From positions 1 to 35,834 of the forward strand of contig CABSMC010000021.1 of NCBI GenBank assembly GCA_902478715.1: DNA of 35,834 bases. The letters are read 5' to 3'. A program made the position numbers and the translations under genes. Position 1 is the stretch's first letter, and every line of letters begins with the position of its first letter. The stretch is from an uncultured Adlercreutzia sp. GTDB lineage: Bacteria; Actinomycetota; Coriobacteriia; Coriobacteriales; Eggerthellaceae. Positions 8,294-16,654 of this stretch are shown in pieces. The notes under the pieces are model-generated. The model was not told the DNA's origin. It saw only the letters and a list, made by a program, of their open reading frames with translations, and searched no databases.

Positions 8294-8511
8294 GCTTCCT
8301 CGCTCTTCCCATTATGACTCCACCGCTTCGGCACAACGCAAACTGCCACTCATCAGTTATGTTGCAAGCCTTCCAGTTATGGTCATTTCATGTGTGCCTA
8401 TTTACAAAGTGCCTGCTCATAGAGTTATCCACAGCGAAAACGAGACACTGCCGCGACATAACTGCGGCTTGACGCTGCTACGCTACGCGCCCCATCGAAC
8501 GAGGAGGCGTC
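8294..8511. other. AT-richer intergenic region before nuclease gene 1
   Basis: Base composition falls here compared with 1-8290. The word CAGTTATG occurs twice (about 8356 and 8374). A single perfect DnaA-box sequence TTATCCACA is at 8425-8433. The ribosome site GAGGAGG lies at about 8500-8506 before ATG 8512. Nothing else is supported. Confidence 0.4.
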
Positions 8512-9480
8512 ATGGCCGTGCTGCTATCAGGCCCAAGTGCACTGAAACATTTGCGCAATGAGCGATCGAGGCTCTCCATGCCGTGCGCCCCAAATCCACG
8601 CGAAACGCCCAACAGTTTCGATGCCCCAACCATCGAGCACAAAAACATTGCTCGCAAGTTGTTAGGCCACAACTTCGGAGAGCTCCACTTTATCGTACCA
8701 AACGCCACGCAAAGAAGAACCGCGGATGATACCCACTGCTCAGTGCATTCGCGCCCCTTCCCACGAGGCTCGTTCTATCAGGTGAATGGAGATATCTATT
8801 GCCTTAGCCCAGAGCGGCTCTTCCTGCAAATGCACGACCACCTCTCCGATATAGCATGCATCGATCTCGGTCACGAGCTTTGCGGCACCTACGCTCGCTG
8901 CGGCACCGATCACGTCGTTCACGGTCTTCCCCCTGTTACAAGCACATCGAAAATCAAGCGCTATCTCTTGAGATGCTCAGGAAACCGTCACGTGAAACGC
9001 GCGCTCATAAACCTTGGTTGCGTCAACGACAACTCAAGTTCGCTTCGAGAAACCCATTTAGCGATGCTGCTGTGCCTTCCGACACGATACGGAGGCGGAG
9101 GCCTGCCTAAGCCCGTACTCAACATGCCTATTGACGTGAGCCCGCAAACGAATATCACATGGCGAAATGATCTTCGTTGGACTGACATAGGTTGGAAGGA
9201 TGCCCGACTCGGAGTTGAGTACGACAGCAACGAATTTCACAGCGGTTCGGAAAAGATCGCAAAGGATGCCGAACGTCGTATCCTCCTCATGGCGGCAGGA
9301 TACGAAATCATTGTGGTTACCAACGACCAGTTCAAACGCTTGCGGGAGATCCAAAGGGTCATTGCAGTTATCTACCGATTACTGGGACTGCGTCAACGCT
9401 GCAGAACAGAAGGCTACCTGCTAAAGCAGCAGAACCTCCATCGAGATATCCTAGAGCTGTCATTCCGAGGGCGGTTCTAA
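8512..9480 (+). CDS. AbiEi-like / DUF559-type nuclease protein 1
   Basis: The protein has 322 residues. The C-terminal third has the layout of the DUF559 (Vsr-like, PD-(D/E)XK) nuclease domain: Asp225 in WTDIGW, then Glu236 in GVEYDSNEFH with His243, then KDAERR and a GYEIIVVTNDQ strand. The middle, with HSRPFPRGSF and GDIYCLSPERLFLQM, resembles the C-terminal part of AbiEi-type antitoxin regulators. A similar AbiEi/DUF559 arrangement is widespread in actinobacteria. The gene at 26813-27835 is a paralogue, sharing LLCLP, GG-x-G-x-PKP, N-x-PI and VEYDS-x-E-x-H. It is solitary, lies in an AT-richer patch and is followed by a long inverted repeat. A toxin partner is not visible; DNA cleavage is inferred from the fold only. 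Confidence 0.75.
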   Translation: MAVLLSGPSALKHLRNERSRLSMPCAPNPRETPNSFDAPTIEHKNIARKLLGHNFGELHFIVPNATQRRTADDTHCSVHSRPFPRGSFYQVNGDIYCLSPERLFLQMHDHLSDIACIDLGHELCGTYARCGTDHVVHGLPPVTSTSKIKRYLLRCSGNRHVKRALINLGCVNDNSSSLRETHLAMLLCLPTRYGGGGLPKPVLNMPIDVSPQTNITWRNDLRWTDIGWKDARLGVEYDSNEFHSGSEKIAKDAERRILLMAAGYEIIVVTNDQFKRLREIQRVIAVIYRLLGLRQRCRTEGYLLKQQNLHRDILELSFRGRF

Positions 9481-9644
9481 CAATCTAAACGTCTCGGTAG
9501 CTGTCATACGTATTTGCAATTGAGAAGTCTCCCCTATCCTGATTGCTTAGTCAGATCCGTAGCTTCTCGATCGGTCACTGTTTCTGCGATAAGTATCCCG
9601 AGGTATCCGTTGGATCCCTAGGACTCAACCCAAATGGCACTCAC

Positions 9645-9836
9645 GACAAAAACTTTTGAAATATTGGTCACAAAATCGAGTTTTGAACTCGCCGTGCAGT
9701 GCCAGAGAGCTATTTTTGGCCACATTCAGTCATCTTTAGGCTCTAGAGCGAAGCAGAAGGGCCCTCAACAGACGAAAAGGGAGACTTTCGGAGTTCAAAA
9801 CTCGATTTTGTGACCAAAATTATCTAAATCTTTGTC
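9645..9836. repeat. MITE-like element with 27-bp perfect inverted repeat
   Basis: Positions 9664-9690 and 9791-9817 are perfect inverted repeats (start TTGGTCACAAAATCGAG). An outer GACAAA/TTTGTC pair (9645-9650/9831-9836) lies at nearly equal distance (13 bases) on each side. The centre is 100 bases without an ORF. No clear target-site duplication is seen. The rest of the 451-base gap (9481-9931) shows nothing I can name. Confidence 0.7.
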
Positions 9837-9931
9837 AGCGACAGAAACCGAAAGCACTTTCTGCCAGTTTAGGCGGCCGCATCGCATCGTGACTTCTCCT
9901 CGGCGGCCGCCTGAGGCGCATCGAAGTTTCC

Positions 9932-10951
9932 TTAGCGGGCGCCTGAGCGCTTCCTTTTGCCTTCGGAATTCTGCCCGGAGAGGGAGACGAGCGCGATCAT
10001 GACGGCCATGAGGACAAGGCCGATCCAATCCCAGGCAGAGAACGGAGTGTGCAGCCACAAGGCAGCGATGACCATGGCACCGGCCGGCTCAGCCACGCCC
10101 AGAAGGCTCCCCTTCACCGAGCCCACGAGCGACACGCCGTAGAGGAACAGCCCGAAAGCAGCAAAGGTACCCAGAACGCCCACGCCACCGACAAGAGCGA
10201 GCCAGCCTGTAGCGTCCATGTCGGGAATGAGACTGCCGGCGGTACCGAAAAGGTCGGCGAGAATCGAGCCCGCAGCGCCGAGAGCGGCAGAAGGGGCGGC
10301 GAGCAGCGAAACGATCGCCTCTCCGATGAGCCACACGAGAATGGCGACAATACCGCTAATGACCATCCCGCAGGCGATGATGGTGGGGCGATCCCATCGG
10401 CCGTAGAGCCGTTGGGGCGCCATGATGTAGAGCGTCTCGGACAGGGCGTTGGCAATGCCCCAAGCCAATCCCGCCACCGGCAGCACGATGACGCCCCAGT
10501 CTCCCTGGGTGGCGATGAGCGTCGCGGCGGCCATCGCGCACATCAGCCCGACAAAGTCGGCGACACGCGGCAGACGGCGCGCTCGGGCGCAGGTGATGAG
10601 CATGACGAACACTGTGCAGGTGGCCTGGAGCACCGTGGCCGTGCCGGCGTTGGTAAGGGCGACCGACACCGCGTAGGTGATCTGCGAGAGGTACAGCCCC
10701 ACGCCAAACAAAACGAGCGTCGGACGGGCGGCGGGGCTCCTCAGCAGCGAGAGCAGAGCCTCGCGACGCGTAACGAAGACGAAGACGGCGAACAGCAGGG
10801 CCGCCACGCCGGCGCGTACAGCTGAGATGAAGGCTGAGCTTACCTCGTAACTCTCCGCGAGAAACTGGATGCAGGCTCCTGAGAATCCCCACAGTGTCGC
10901 ACCCGCCAGGGCACAAACCACTCCTCGCCAGAAGACCTTCGAAGCGTTCAC
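9932..10951 (-). CDS. EamA/DMT-family transporter
   Basis: The 339-residue protein has about ten hydrophobic segments in two EamA-type halves, typical of drug/metabolite transporters in the inner membrane. GATLWGFSGAC in the first helix and GVLGTFAAFGLFLYGVSLVG plus GVAEPAGAMVIA in the second half are characteristic. Substrates of such proteins range from amino acids to metabolites and cannot be read here. The frame is open further upstream to 11089, but I place the start at GTG 10951 because GGAGGTGAG lies 6 bases before it and the upstream residues look non-native. It ends with a basic tail (KRKRSGAR). It stands alone, next to mfd on the same strand. Confidence 0.85.
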   Translation of the reverse strand: MNASKVFWRGVVCALAGATLWGFSGACIQFLAESYEVSSAFISAVRAGVAALLFAVFVFVTRREALLSLLRSPAARPTLVLFGVGLYLSQITYAVSVALTNAGTATVLQATCTVFVMLITCARARRLPRVADFVGLMCAMAAATLIATQGDWGVIVLPVAGLAWGIANALSETLYIMAPQRLYGRWDRPTIIACGMVISGIVAILVWLIGEAIVSLLAAPSAALGAAGSILADLFGTAGSLIPDMDATGWLALVGGVGVLGTFAAFGLFLYGVSLVGSVKGSLLGVAEPAGAMVIAALWLHTPFSAWDWIGLVLMAVMIALVSLSGQNSEGKRKRSGAR

Positions 10952-11110
10952 CGCCGTCTCACCTCCATGCAATCCACCGAAATCCGTTGCCGTAGAGGCA
11001 GCATACACCATCCCGTGCACAAGGAGCCAGAGGGGCCGCACCTTCGACCGCTGCGGGCAAAACGACCTCCCTCCTGCCACCCTCGGCACTTGGTGGCGCG
11101 GGCGGCGCGG

Positions 11111-14100
11111 CTATCGCCCCTCTACGCGTTTGGCGGCGCGGGCGGCGCGCTTGGCGGCCAAGCGCTCGCGGGCCGCATCGCCCTTGGCGAGGTTGTTGGC
11201 GCGCCGTTCGCTGCGCCCCGTGGGGCGAGTGGGAGCGGGAGTGGCTGACGCGGAGTCCTTGGCCGGGCCCTGTCCCAGGGCGGAACGAGATCCACCCCTG
11301 CGGGAATCGGTCGGGGCATTTTGCGAAACAGCCTTAGCAGAGCCTGTCCGAGCATTTTTGGAAACGCCCGCAGCGGGATCTGTTGCGATACCCCGGGGGA
11401 CAGAAGAGGCAGGATCGGAGGCAAAGCCGGAAGCGCCGCCCTCCATCTCCGCGAAAGGAGCCCCCTCTTCGGCGTCGGTCTCGCCGAAGAGCTTCTCCAG
11501 GAAGTGCACGATAGCCGGAAGCAGGTTGTCGCGTTCCTCCTCCGAGAAGTAGCGCAAAGGCAGCGTCAGTTTGCGCTTGTCCGTCTGGTAGCGGCCGCCC
11601 ACGCGGCGCAGGGGCTTCATGGCGGCAGCGGGGATGTCGATGGGCTCCACGATGAGCTTGCCCGCCGCCACGGAGATGAGCTTGACCCCGTGCTCGTTGG
11701 CGAAGGCCTTCAGCCATGCGCGCTCGAAGAGGTTGGCCGCCGCCTCGGGCATCTCGGGGGCCTTGGCGAGCATATCCTCGCGGAGGGCGGCCACCTCCTC
11801 CACCGTGGAGGCCGAAGCCAGCTTGCGGTACCACAGCACCCGGGCGTCGGCGTCGGGAATGTACTCCTCGGGCAGGTAGGCGTGACCGGGGATGTTCACG
11901 GTGATGTCGGAAAGCGCCGGCGGCAGCTCGCCTGAGGCGCCCACGCCCTCGCGCGTCTCGTTCACGGCTTGGTTGAGCATCTGGGCAAACAGATCGAAGC
12001 CCACAGCCGACATGTTGCCGGACTGCTCGGCGCCGAGCATCGAACCGGCCCCGCGAATCTCCAGATCGCGCATGGCGATGCGCATGCCGCTGCCCAAATC
12101 CTGATGCTCGTTGATGGCGGTGAGACGCGCGGCGGCCTCGTCGGTCAAAGGCACGTTCTCGGGGAACATGAAGTAGGCGTAGGCCTGGGTGGACGAGCGG
12201 CCCACGCGGCCCTTCAGCTGGTACATCTGCGCGAGGCCCAGACGCTGGGCGTCCTCGATGATGAGCGTGTTGGTGTGGGGGTTGTCGATGCCGCTCTCGA
12301 TGATGGTGGTGGCCACGAGCACGTCCAGCTCGCCGGCGGCGAACTCCTCCATCACCTGCTCCAGCTCCTCCTTGGTCATCTGCCCGTGGGCCACGCCGAC
12401 CCGCGCCTCCCCGGCGGCGGCATGCACGCGGTCCACGGCCTCGTCGATGGAGCGCACGCGGTTGGACACGTAGTACACCTGACCGCCCCGGGCCAGTTCA
12501 TAGCGGATGGCGGCCGACACGACGTCGGGATCCCACTCCCCCACGTGCACCTCCACGGGGCGCCGCTCGTCAGGCGGCGTTAGGATGAGCGACATGTCGC
12601 GCACCCCCGACAGCGACATCTGCATGGTGCGCGGGATGGGGGTGGCCGACAACGTCAGCACGTCGATGGACTCGCGCAAGTTCTTCAGCTGCTCTTTGTG
12701 CTGCACGCCGAAGCGCTGCTCCTCGTCGATGATGACCAGTCCCAGATCGTGCGGGTTCACATCGCGCGAGAGCAGCCGGTGCGTGCCCACGAGCACCTGC
12801 ACGTCGCCTTTGGCGAAGCCCTCCAGGGCCGCCTTCTGCTGCTCGGGCGTGCGAAAGCGCGAGAGCACTTCCACCGTGACGTCGAAGGGGTCGAAGCGGT
12901 CCTTGAAGGAGGTGTAGTGCTGCTGGGCCAGAATGGTGGTCGGACAGAGCACCATCACCTGCTTGCCGTCCTGGGTGGCCTTGAAGGCGGCGCGCAGGGC
13001 CACCTCGGTCTTGCCGAAGCCGACGTCTCCGCAGATGAGACGGTCCATCGGTCGCGGCGATTCCATGTCGTGCTTCACATCGGCGATGGCGGCGAGCTGA
13101 TCGCGGGTCTCGGTGTAGGGGAAGGCCTCCTCCATCTCGCGCTGCCAGGGGGTGTCCGGCGAGAAGCGGAAGCCCTGGGTGGCGGCGCGGCGGGCGTAGA
13201 CGTCCACGAGGTCGAAGGCGAGCTTCTTGGTGGCCTTGCGGGCGCGGTTCATGGCCCGCGCCCAGTCGCTCGTGTTCAGGCGGGTAAGACGGGGGCTGCC
13301 GCCTTCCGGCCCCACGTAACGGGTCACGCGGTCGAGCTGCTCCACGGGGACGAACAGCTTGTCGCCCTCGGCGTATTCCAGCTGCAGGTAGTCGCGCTCG
13401 GTGCCGTCCACCTCGCGGCGCACCAGATCGCGGAAAAAAGCGATGCCGTGGGCCGCGTGCACCACGTAGTCGCCGGGCTTGAACGGGAAGGTGACCTCGG
13501 TGGCATCCACGCGGGAGCGCACGCGACGGCTGGCGGCGCGCGAACCCTGGGTGTCGGCGGCCGACACCAGCGCGAGATGCGCCTTCGGGATGATCATGCC
13601 GAGCGGGATGTCGTTGTCCACGATGTTGACGACCCCGCGCCGCAGGCGGCGTTTGGCCTGGGCCGGGGTGTCGGCCTCTGCGCTTTCGGGTTGCGACCCC
13701 TCATGCGGCGGTCGGGCGGAGCATCCCGTGCTCGGGCAGTCCTCGCTTTCGGGAAAAGAGGGGTGAGGATTATACCCCTCTTTTCCCGAGTCTGCGGAAT
13801 CTGCGCGCGGGACGCTCCGCCCGACCGCCGCCGCACTATTGCCATCATCCAAATGCTCTGGCTGCACAATCTGGATGGGGATGCCGTGATCGACGAAGGC
13901 GTGGCGCATGGTCTCGCGGGCGCGCAAGTTCGGAGCCGAGAAGACGATGGTGTAGCGGTCGGCGGCGAGGCTCTTCAGCTTGCCGAATATTTTGTCGGGC
14001 ATCCCGGCCACATCGACGCGCTTCACCGGCAGCTCGTCGTCCAGCGCGCCCCCGACCCGCATGATGGAGACGTAGGTGGCCCGCACCTCGCCCCCGAAGT

Positions 14101-15127
14101 CGAGCGCCGCCGGCTCGGCGAACAGGCCCGCGAGCGCGATGTTGGTACCCCGGGCGCGCTCGGCGATGTCGTCTGCGGCGTGGGCCGCATCATCGAAGAG
14201 CGAGCGCGGCTCGATGAGGGCCGCGCACGTGCCCGCTCCGGCGTAGGCGCCCAGCGTCACCGGCTTCTTGTACAGAAACGGCAGCACCACATCGGCGCCG
14301 TCGAAGCGAAGCCCCCCTTCGAGCTTCTCCAGCACGTCGCGCAGAGCCGGGTTGGTGAGCGCCGGCTTCTCCAAGGCGCGCCGCGCGTCGGCCAGCGCCC
14401 GGGGGGAGGTGGGGAACTCGGAGACGGGGTAAATCTCCACCGAGGGCAACGAGGCTATGGTCTGACCTGTGGCCGGCACGATGCGGCGGATCTCGTCCAA
14501 CTCGTCGCCGAAGAAGTCGAGGCGCACCGGAAAGGTCAGGTTGCCGGGAAACACGTCCAGAGTACCGCCGCGCACGGCGAAGGTGCCCGGGCCGTCCAGC
14601 TCGCCGGTGTTGGCGTAGCCGGCGGCTTCCAGGGCGCGGGGCAGGTCTCCCAGCTCCTCGACGCCCTCGACGCCCATATCCTCAAGCTCCTCGCCGGCCG
14701 TAAGCGCGATCGGCCGCGCGGCGTTCGCTTCCACCGGCGGCAACAGGCGCAGCAGCGCCCGAGCGCTCGCCACCACCACGACTTCGCGGCCGCTCTTGAG
14801 CGCCCAAGCGGCCTCCATGCGCTGGGCGATGACGCGACGGTCGGCGGGCTTGGGGTCGAAGGGGTAATCCGCGCGCTCCGGAAAGCGCAGCACGCGCTCC
14901 TCCCCCACATAGGCGGCCACGTTGCGGGCGAAGGCGACGGCGGCGTCCTCGCCGGCCACGACGACGAGCGTGGGCTGGGGCGAGGCGGCGAAGCGGGCCG
15001 CCACGAGGAAGGGCCGCGCCGAGGCGGCCACGCCCAAGGTGGCGTCTTCGCCGGCATCGAGCTTTCCCCAGAACGTATCCAAGCAGCCGGACTTCTCCAA
15101 GGTGAAGGCGAGCGAATCGATGAGCAC
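11111..15127 (-). CDS. mfd: transcription-repair coupling factor Mfd
   Basis: Mfd displaces RNA polymerase stalled at DNA lesions and recruits UvrA. The N-terminal UvrB-like part is followed by the polymerase-interacting domain (DYVVHAAHGIAFFRD). The RecG-like motor comes next, with Walker A GDVGFGKTE and DEEQ in Walker B (DEEQRFGV), then the C-terminal inhibitory domain. I start at GTG 15127 (LIDSLAF follows), since a hairpin with T-run lies at 15155-15178; the frame is open to 15217. At 1338 residues it is longer than the usual about 1150, for two reasons. About 43 residues (433-475) are encoded by an in-frame palindromic element. A Ser/Ala/Arg-rich basic tail of roughly 120 residues follows the last domain. 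Confidence 0.95.
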   Translation of the reverse strand: MLIDSLAFTLEKSGCLDTFWGKLDAGEDATLGVAASARPFLVAARFAASPQPTLVVVAGEDAAVAFARNVAAYVGEERVLRFPERADYPFDPKPADRRVIAQRMEAAWALKSGREVVVVASARALLRLLPPVEANAARPIALTAGEELEDMGVEGVEELGDLPRALEAAGYANTGELDGPGTFAVRGGTLDVFPGNLTFPVRLDFFGDELDEIRRIVPATGQTIASLPSVEIYPVSEFPTSPRALADARRALEKPALTNPALRDVLEKLEGGLRFDGADVVLPFLYKKPVTLGAYAGAGTCAALIEPRSLFDDAAHAADDIAERARGTNIALAGLFAEPAALDFGGEVRATYVSIMRVGGALDDELPVKRVDVAGMPDKIFGKLKSLAADRYTIVFSAPNLRARETMRHAFVDHGIPIQIVQPEHLDDGNSAAAVGRSVPRADSADSGKEGYNPHPSFPESEDCPSTGCSARPPHEGSQPESAEADTPAQAKRRLRRGVVNIVDNDIPLGMIIPKAHLALVSAADTQGSRAASRRVRSRVDATEVTFPFKPGDYVVHAAHGIAFFRDLVRREVDGTERDYLQLEYAEGDKLFVPVEQLDRVTRYVGPEGGSPRLTRLNTSDWARAMNRARKATKKLAFDLVDVYARRAATQGFRFSPDTPWQREMEEAFPYTETRDQLAAIADVKHDMESPRPMDRLICGDVGFGKTEVALRAAFKATQDGKQVMVLCPTTILAQQHYTSFKDRFDPFDVTVEVLSRFRTPEQQKAALEGFAKGDVQVLVGTHRLLSRDVNPHDLGLVIIDEEQRFGVQHKEQLKNLRESIDVLTLSATPIPRTMQMSLSGVRDMSLILTPPDERRPVEVHVGEWDPDVVSAAIRYELARGGQVYYVSNRVRSIDEAVDRVHAAAGEARVGVAHGQMTKEELEQVMEEFAAGELDVLVATTIIESGIDNPHTNTLIIEDAQRLGLAQMYQLKGRVGRSSTQAYAYFMFPENVPLTDEAAARLTAINEHQDLGSGMRIAMRDLEIRGAGSMLGAEQSGNMSAVGFDLFAQMLNQAVNETREGVGASGELPPALSDITVNIPGHAYLPEEYIPDADARVLWYRKLASASTVEEVAALREDMLAKAPEMPEAAANLFERAWLKAFANEHGVKLISVAAGKLIVEPIDIPAAAMKPLRRVGGRYQTDKRKLTLPLRYFSEEERDNLLPAIVHFLEKLFGETDAEEGAPFAEMEGGASGFASDPASSVPRGIATDPAAGVSKNARTGSAKAVSQNAPTDSRRGGSRSALGQGPAKDSASATPAPTRPTGRSERRANNLAKGDAARERLAAKRAARAAKRVEGR
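13705..13831. repeat. 127-bp palindromic element inside the mfd coding sequence
   Basis: The outer arms GCGGCGGTCGGGCGGAGC (13705-13722) and its exact complement (13814-13831) are 18 bp. The inner arms CGGGAAAAGAGGGGT (13750-13764) and ACCCCTCTTTTCCCG (13774-13788) are 15 bp with a 9-base loop. The mfd frame stays open through it. Its core CAGTCCTCGCTTT also occurs in the element at 22436-22539 and, nearly complete, at 1551-1590. Confidence 0.75.
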
Positions 15128-15154
15128 AGTGGTCTCTTTTCCAGTAGGGCAAAC

Positions 15155-15178
15155 GGCAAAAGCCGCCCGAGCGGGCGG
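15155..15178 (-). terminator. terminator-like hairpin in the mfd leader
   Basis: On the minus strand a CCGCCC/GGGCGG stem (15163-15168 with 15173-15178) is followed by CTTTTGCC. No leftward gene ends here, so if it works it would act as an attenuator for mfd. The T-run is short. Confidence 0.35.
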
Positions 15179-15379
15179 TCGGCGCCCGGGATGAGCGCCT
15201 CGCACAGTGTAGCGCACTGGGGCGCGCAGCGACGCGAACGGGGGGCCAATAGTAGCAAAGAAGTAAACCGTCCCGCCGCGATTCCCCTAACTATTCCTCG
15301 AGAAGGAGCCCGCGCTGTGCGACAATAGCGAAAACGACACAGCGCCGACGCAGGCCGGCGCAAAAGGTAAGGAGGCAGC

Positions 15380-16042
15380 ATGGCACGGGAATCCCTGGCG
15401 AGCAAGCGGGAGCGGGCGGCGGCCATCGAGGAGCGCATGTTCGAGCACTACGGCCCTGGGAAGGCGTCGCTCGACTATTGCACGCCCTTCGAGCTCACCG
15501 TGGCCGTGGTGCTGTCGGCCCAGTGCACCGACGCCGCCGTGAACAAGGTGACCCCGCGCCTGTTCGCGGCCTTCCCTACCCCAGCGGCCATGGCGGCCGC
15601 CTCCTCCGACGAAGTGGCGGAGATCATCCACTCGCTGGGGTTCTTCCGGAGCAAGGCGAAGAACCTCGTGGCGCTCGCCCAAATGGTGACGGCGGATTTC
15701 GGCGGAGAGGTGCCCGCCGACGTGGATGAGCTGCAGAAGCTGCCCGGCGTGGGCCGCAAGACCGCCAACTGCGTCATGCGCGAGGCCTTCAAAGACCCCC
15801 AGGGCATCGCCGTGGACACCCACGTCTTCCGCATCGCCCACCGGCTGAAGCTGGCCGGTCCTTCGGCCGACACGCCGCAGAAAGTGGAGGACATCCTGCT
15901 CAAGGTGTACCCGCGCGAGCAGTGGCTGTTCATCAACCACCAGTGGGTGCACTTCGGCCGCGAGTTCTGCCGCGCCCGCAACCCCCGCTGCGCCGACTGC
16001 ATCGTGGGTGACCTGTGCCCCACCCGAGGGCTTTGGGGGTAG
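15380..16042 (+). CDS. nth: endonuclease III
   Basis: Nth is a bifunctional DNA glycosylase/AP lyase that removes oxidised pyrimidines. All hallmarks are present in 220 residues. The helix-hairpin-helix LPGVGRKTANC carries catalytic Lys127, and VDTHVFR carries catalytic Asp146. The [4Fe-4S] ligands are Cys197, Cys204, Cys207 and Cys213 (C-x6-C-x2-C-x5-C). AAGGAGG ends about 6 bases before ATG 15380. It is divergent from mfd, another repair gene, and converges with the hydrogenase maturation pair. Shared control with mfd through the 252-base divergent region is possible but not shown. Confidence 0.96.
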   Translation: MARESLASKRERAAAIEERMFEHYGPGKASLDYCTPFELTVAVVLSAQCTDAAVNKVTPRLFAAFPTPAAMAAASSDEVAEIIHSLGFFRSKAKNLVALAQMVTADFGGEVPADVDELQKLPGVGRKTANCVMREAFKDPQGIAVDTHVFRIAHRLKLAGPSADTPQKVEDILLKVYPREQWLFINHQWVHFGREFCRARNPRCADCIVGDLCPTRGLWG

Positions 16043-16124
16043 GAAAGCCCGCCGCAAAATGCCGAGGACACGAAGCGCGACGGTATTTCGGAACGGACTC
16101 GTTCGCCCCTTTCTCCTTCTTCCG

Positions 16125-16155
16125 CTCGGAAAGCGGCGACTCTACGCTTTCCGAG
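16125..16155. terminator. hairpin between convergent nth and the maturation protease gene
   Basis: CTCGGAAAGCG (16125-16135) and CGCTTTCCGAG (16145-16155) form a perfect 11-bp stem with a 9-base loop. It spans the stop of the leftward gene (16142). No T-run follows on either strand, so its role as terminator is uncertain. Confidence 0.4.
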
Positions 16156-16645
16156 CCAGCGGAAAGCCGCGGCGATGCAGTTCTGCCACGACGGTTTCCA
16201 CGAGCAGGGGCAGGGCGGCGGCGCATTCGGGGGTGAGGCCCACGACAAACTGCTCCGGGGAGGGATTGCCCACCTGCATGCCCAGGCAAAAGCCCTCGGC
16301 CTCATAGCCCATAAGCGAGGCGGCGTCGAACAAATCGACGAGCTTCAAATCGTGCAGCGACGCCTCGGGGCCGGAATGGCGCGCCATGGCATCCGGCTCG
16401 AACCGGTACACGGTGCCGGGTGCGTCGCCCGTGCCGTCCACGGCATCCACCGTGAGGATGACATCGCAACGCTCCACGTAGGGCAGCATGTCCAGCGACA
16501 TACAGCCGACGTCCACCAGCGTCACGTTCTCGGGAACATCGTAGGCGGCCAGAATCTCGTCGTAGGCCGCCGGCCCCACGCCGTCGTCCAACATGAGTCG
16601 GTTCCCGACGAAGAACACCGCCGCCGTGCGCTCGCTCGCTTCCAT
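16142..16645 (-). CDS. [NiFe] hydrogenase maturation protease (HyaD/HybD family)
   Basis: This endopeptidase clips the C-terminal peptide of the hydrogenase large subunit once nickel is inserted. The 167-residue protein opens with the family motif GNRLMLDDGVGP (about 14-25), whose acidic pair contributes a metal ligand. VDVGCMSLDML supplies the second acidic site, and SLHDLKLVDL holds His98, the third. The substrate is probably the large subunit at 23306-24979, which keeps its C-terminal extension. The protease gene is about 7 kb from the structural operon, rather than inside it as in many hya/hyb operons. It follows the small membrane protein gene by 9 bases, with AGGAGA before its ATG. Confidence 0.9.
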   Translation of the reverse strand: MEASERTAAVFFVGNRLMLDDGVGPAAYDEILAAYDVPENVTLVDVGCMSLDMLPYVERCDVILTVDAVDGTGDAPGTVYRFEPDAMARHSGPEASLHDLKLVDLFDAASLMGYEAEGFCLGMQVGNPSPEQFVVGLTPECAAALPLLVETVVAELHRRGFPLARKA

Positions 16646-16654
16646 GCCTTCTCC

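Noticed and set aside
8425..8433. Perfect DnaA-box sequence TTATCCACA
   Set aside because: A single box without a cluster, AT-rich unwinding element or dnaA/dnaN nearby is not evidence for an origin.
10952..11089. N-terminal extension of the DMT transporter in the open frame
   Set aside because: GTG 10951 has a strong Shine-Dalgarno, and the extra residues lack any helix expected of the family.
13681..13850. Frameshift or pseudogene status of mfd because of the palindrome
   Set aside because: The frame is open through the element, and motifs on both sides are in the same frame.
12698..15328. Long plus-strand open frame opposite mfd
   Set aside because: Mfd motifs are on the other strand. 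This frame is low-complexity Gly/His/Arg/Leu shadow sequence.
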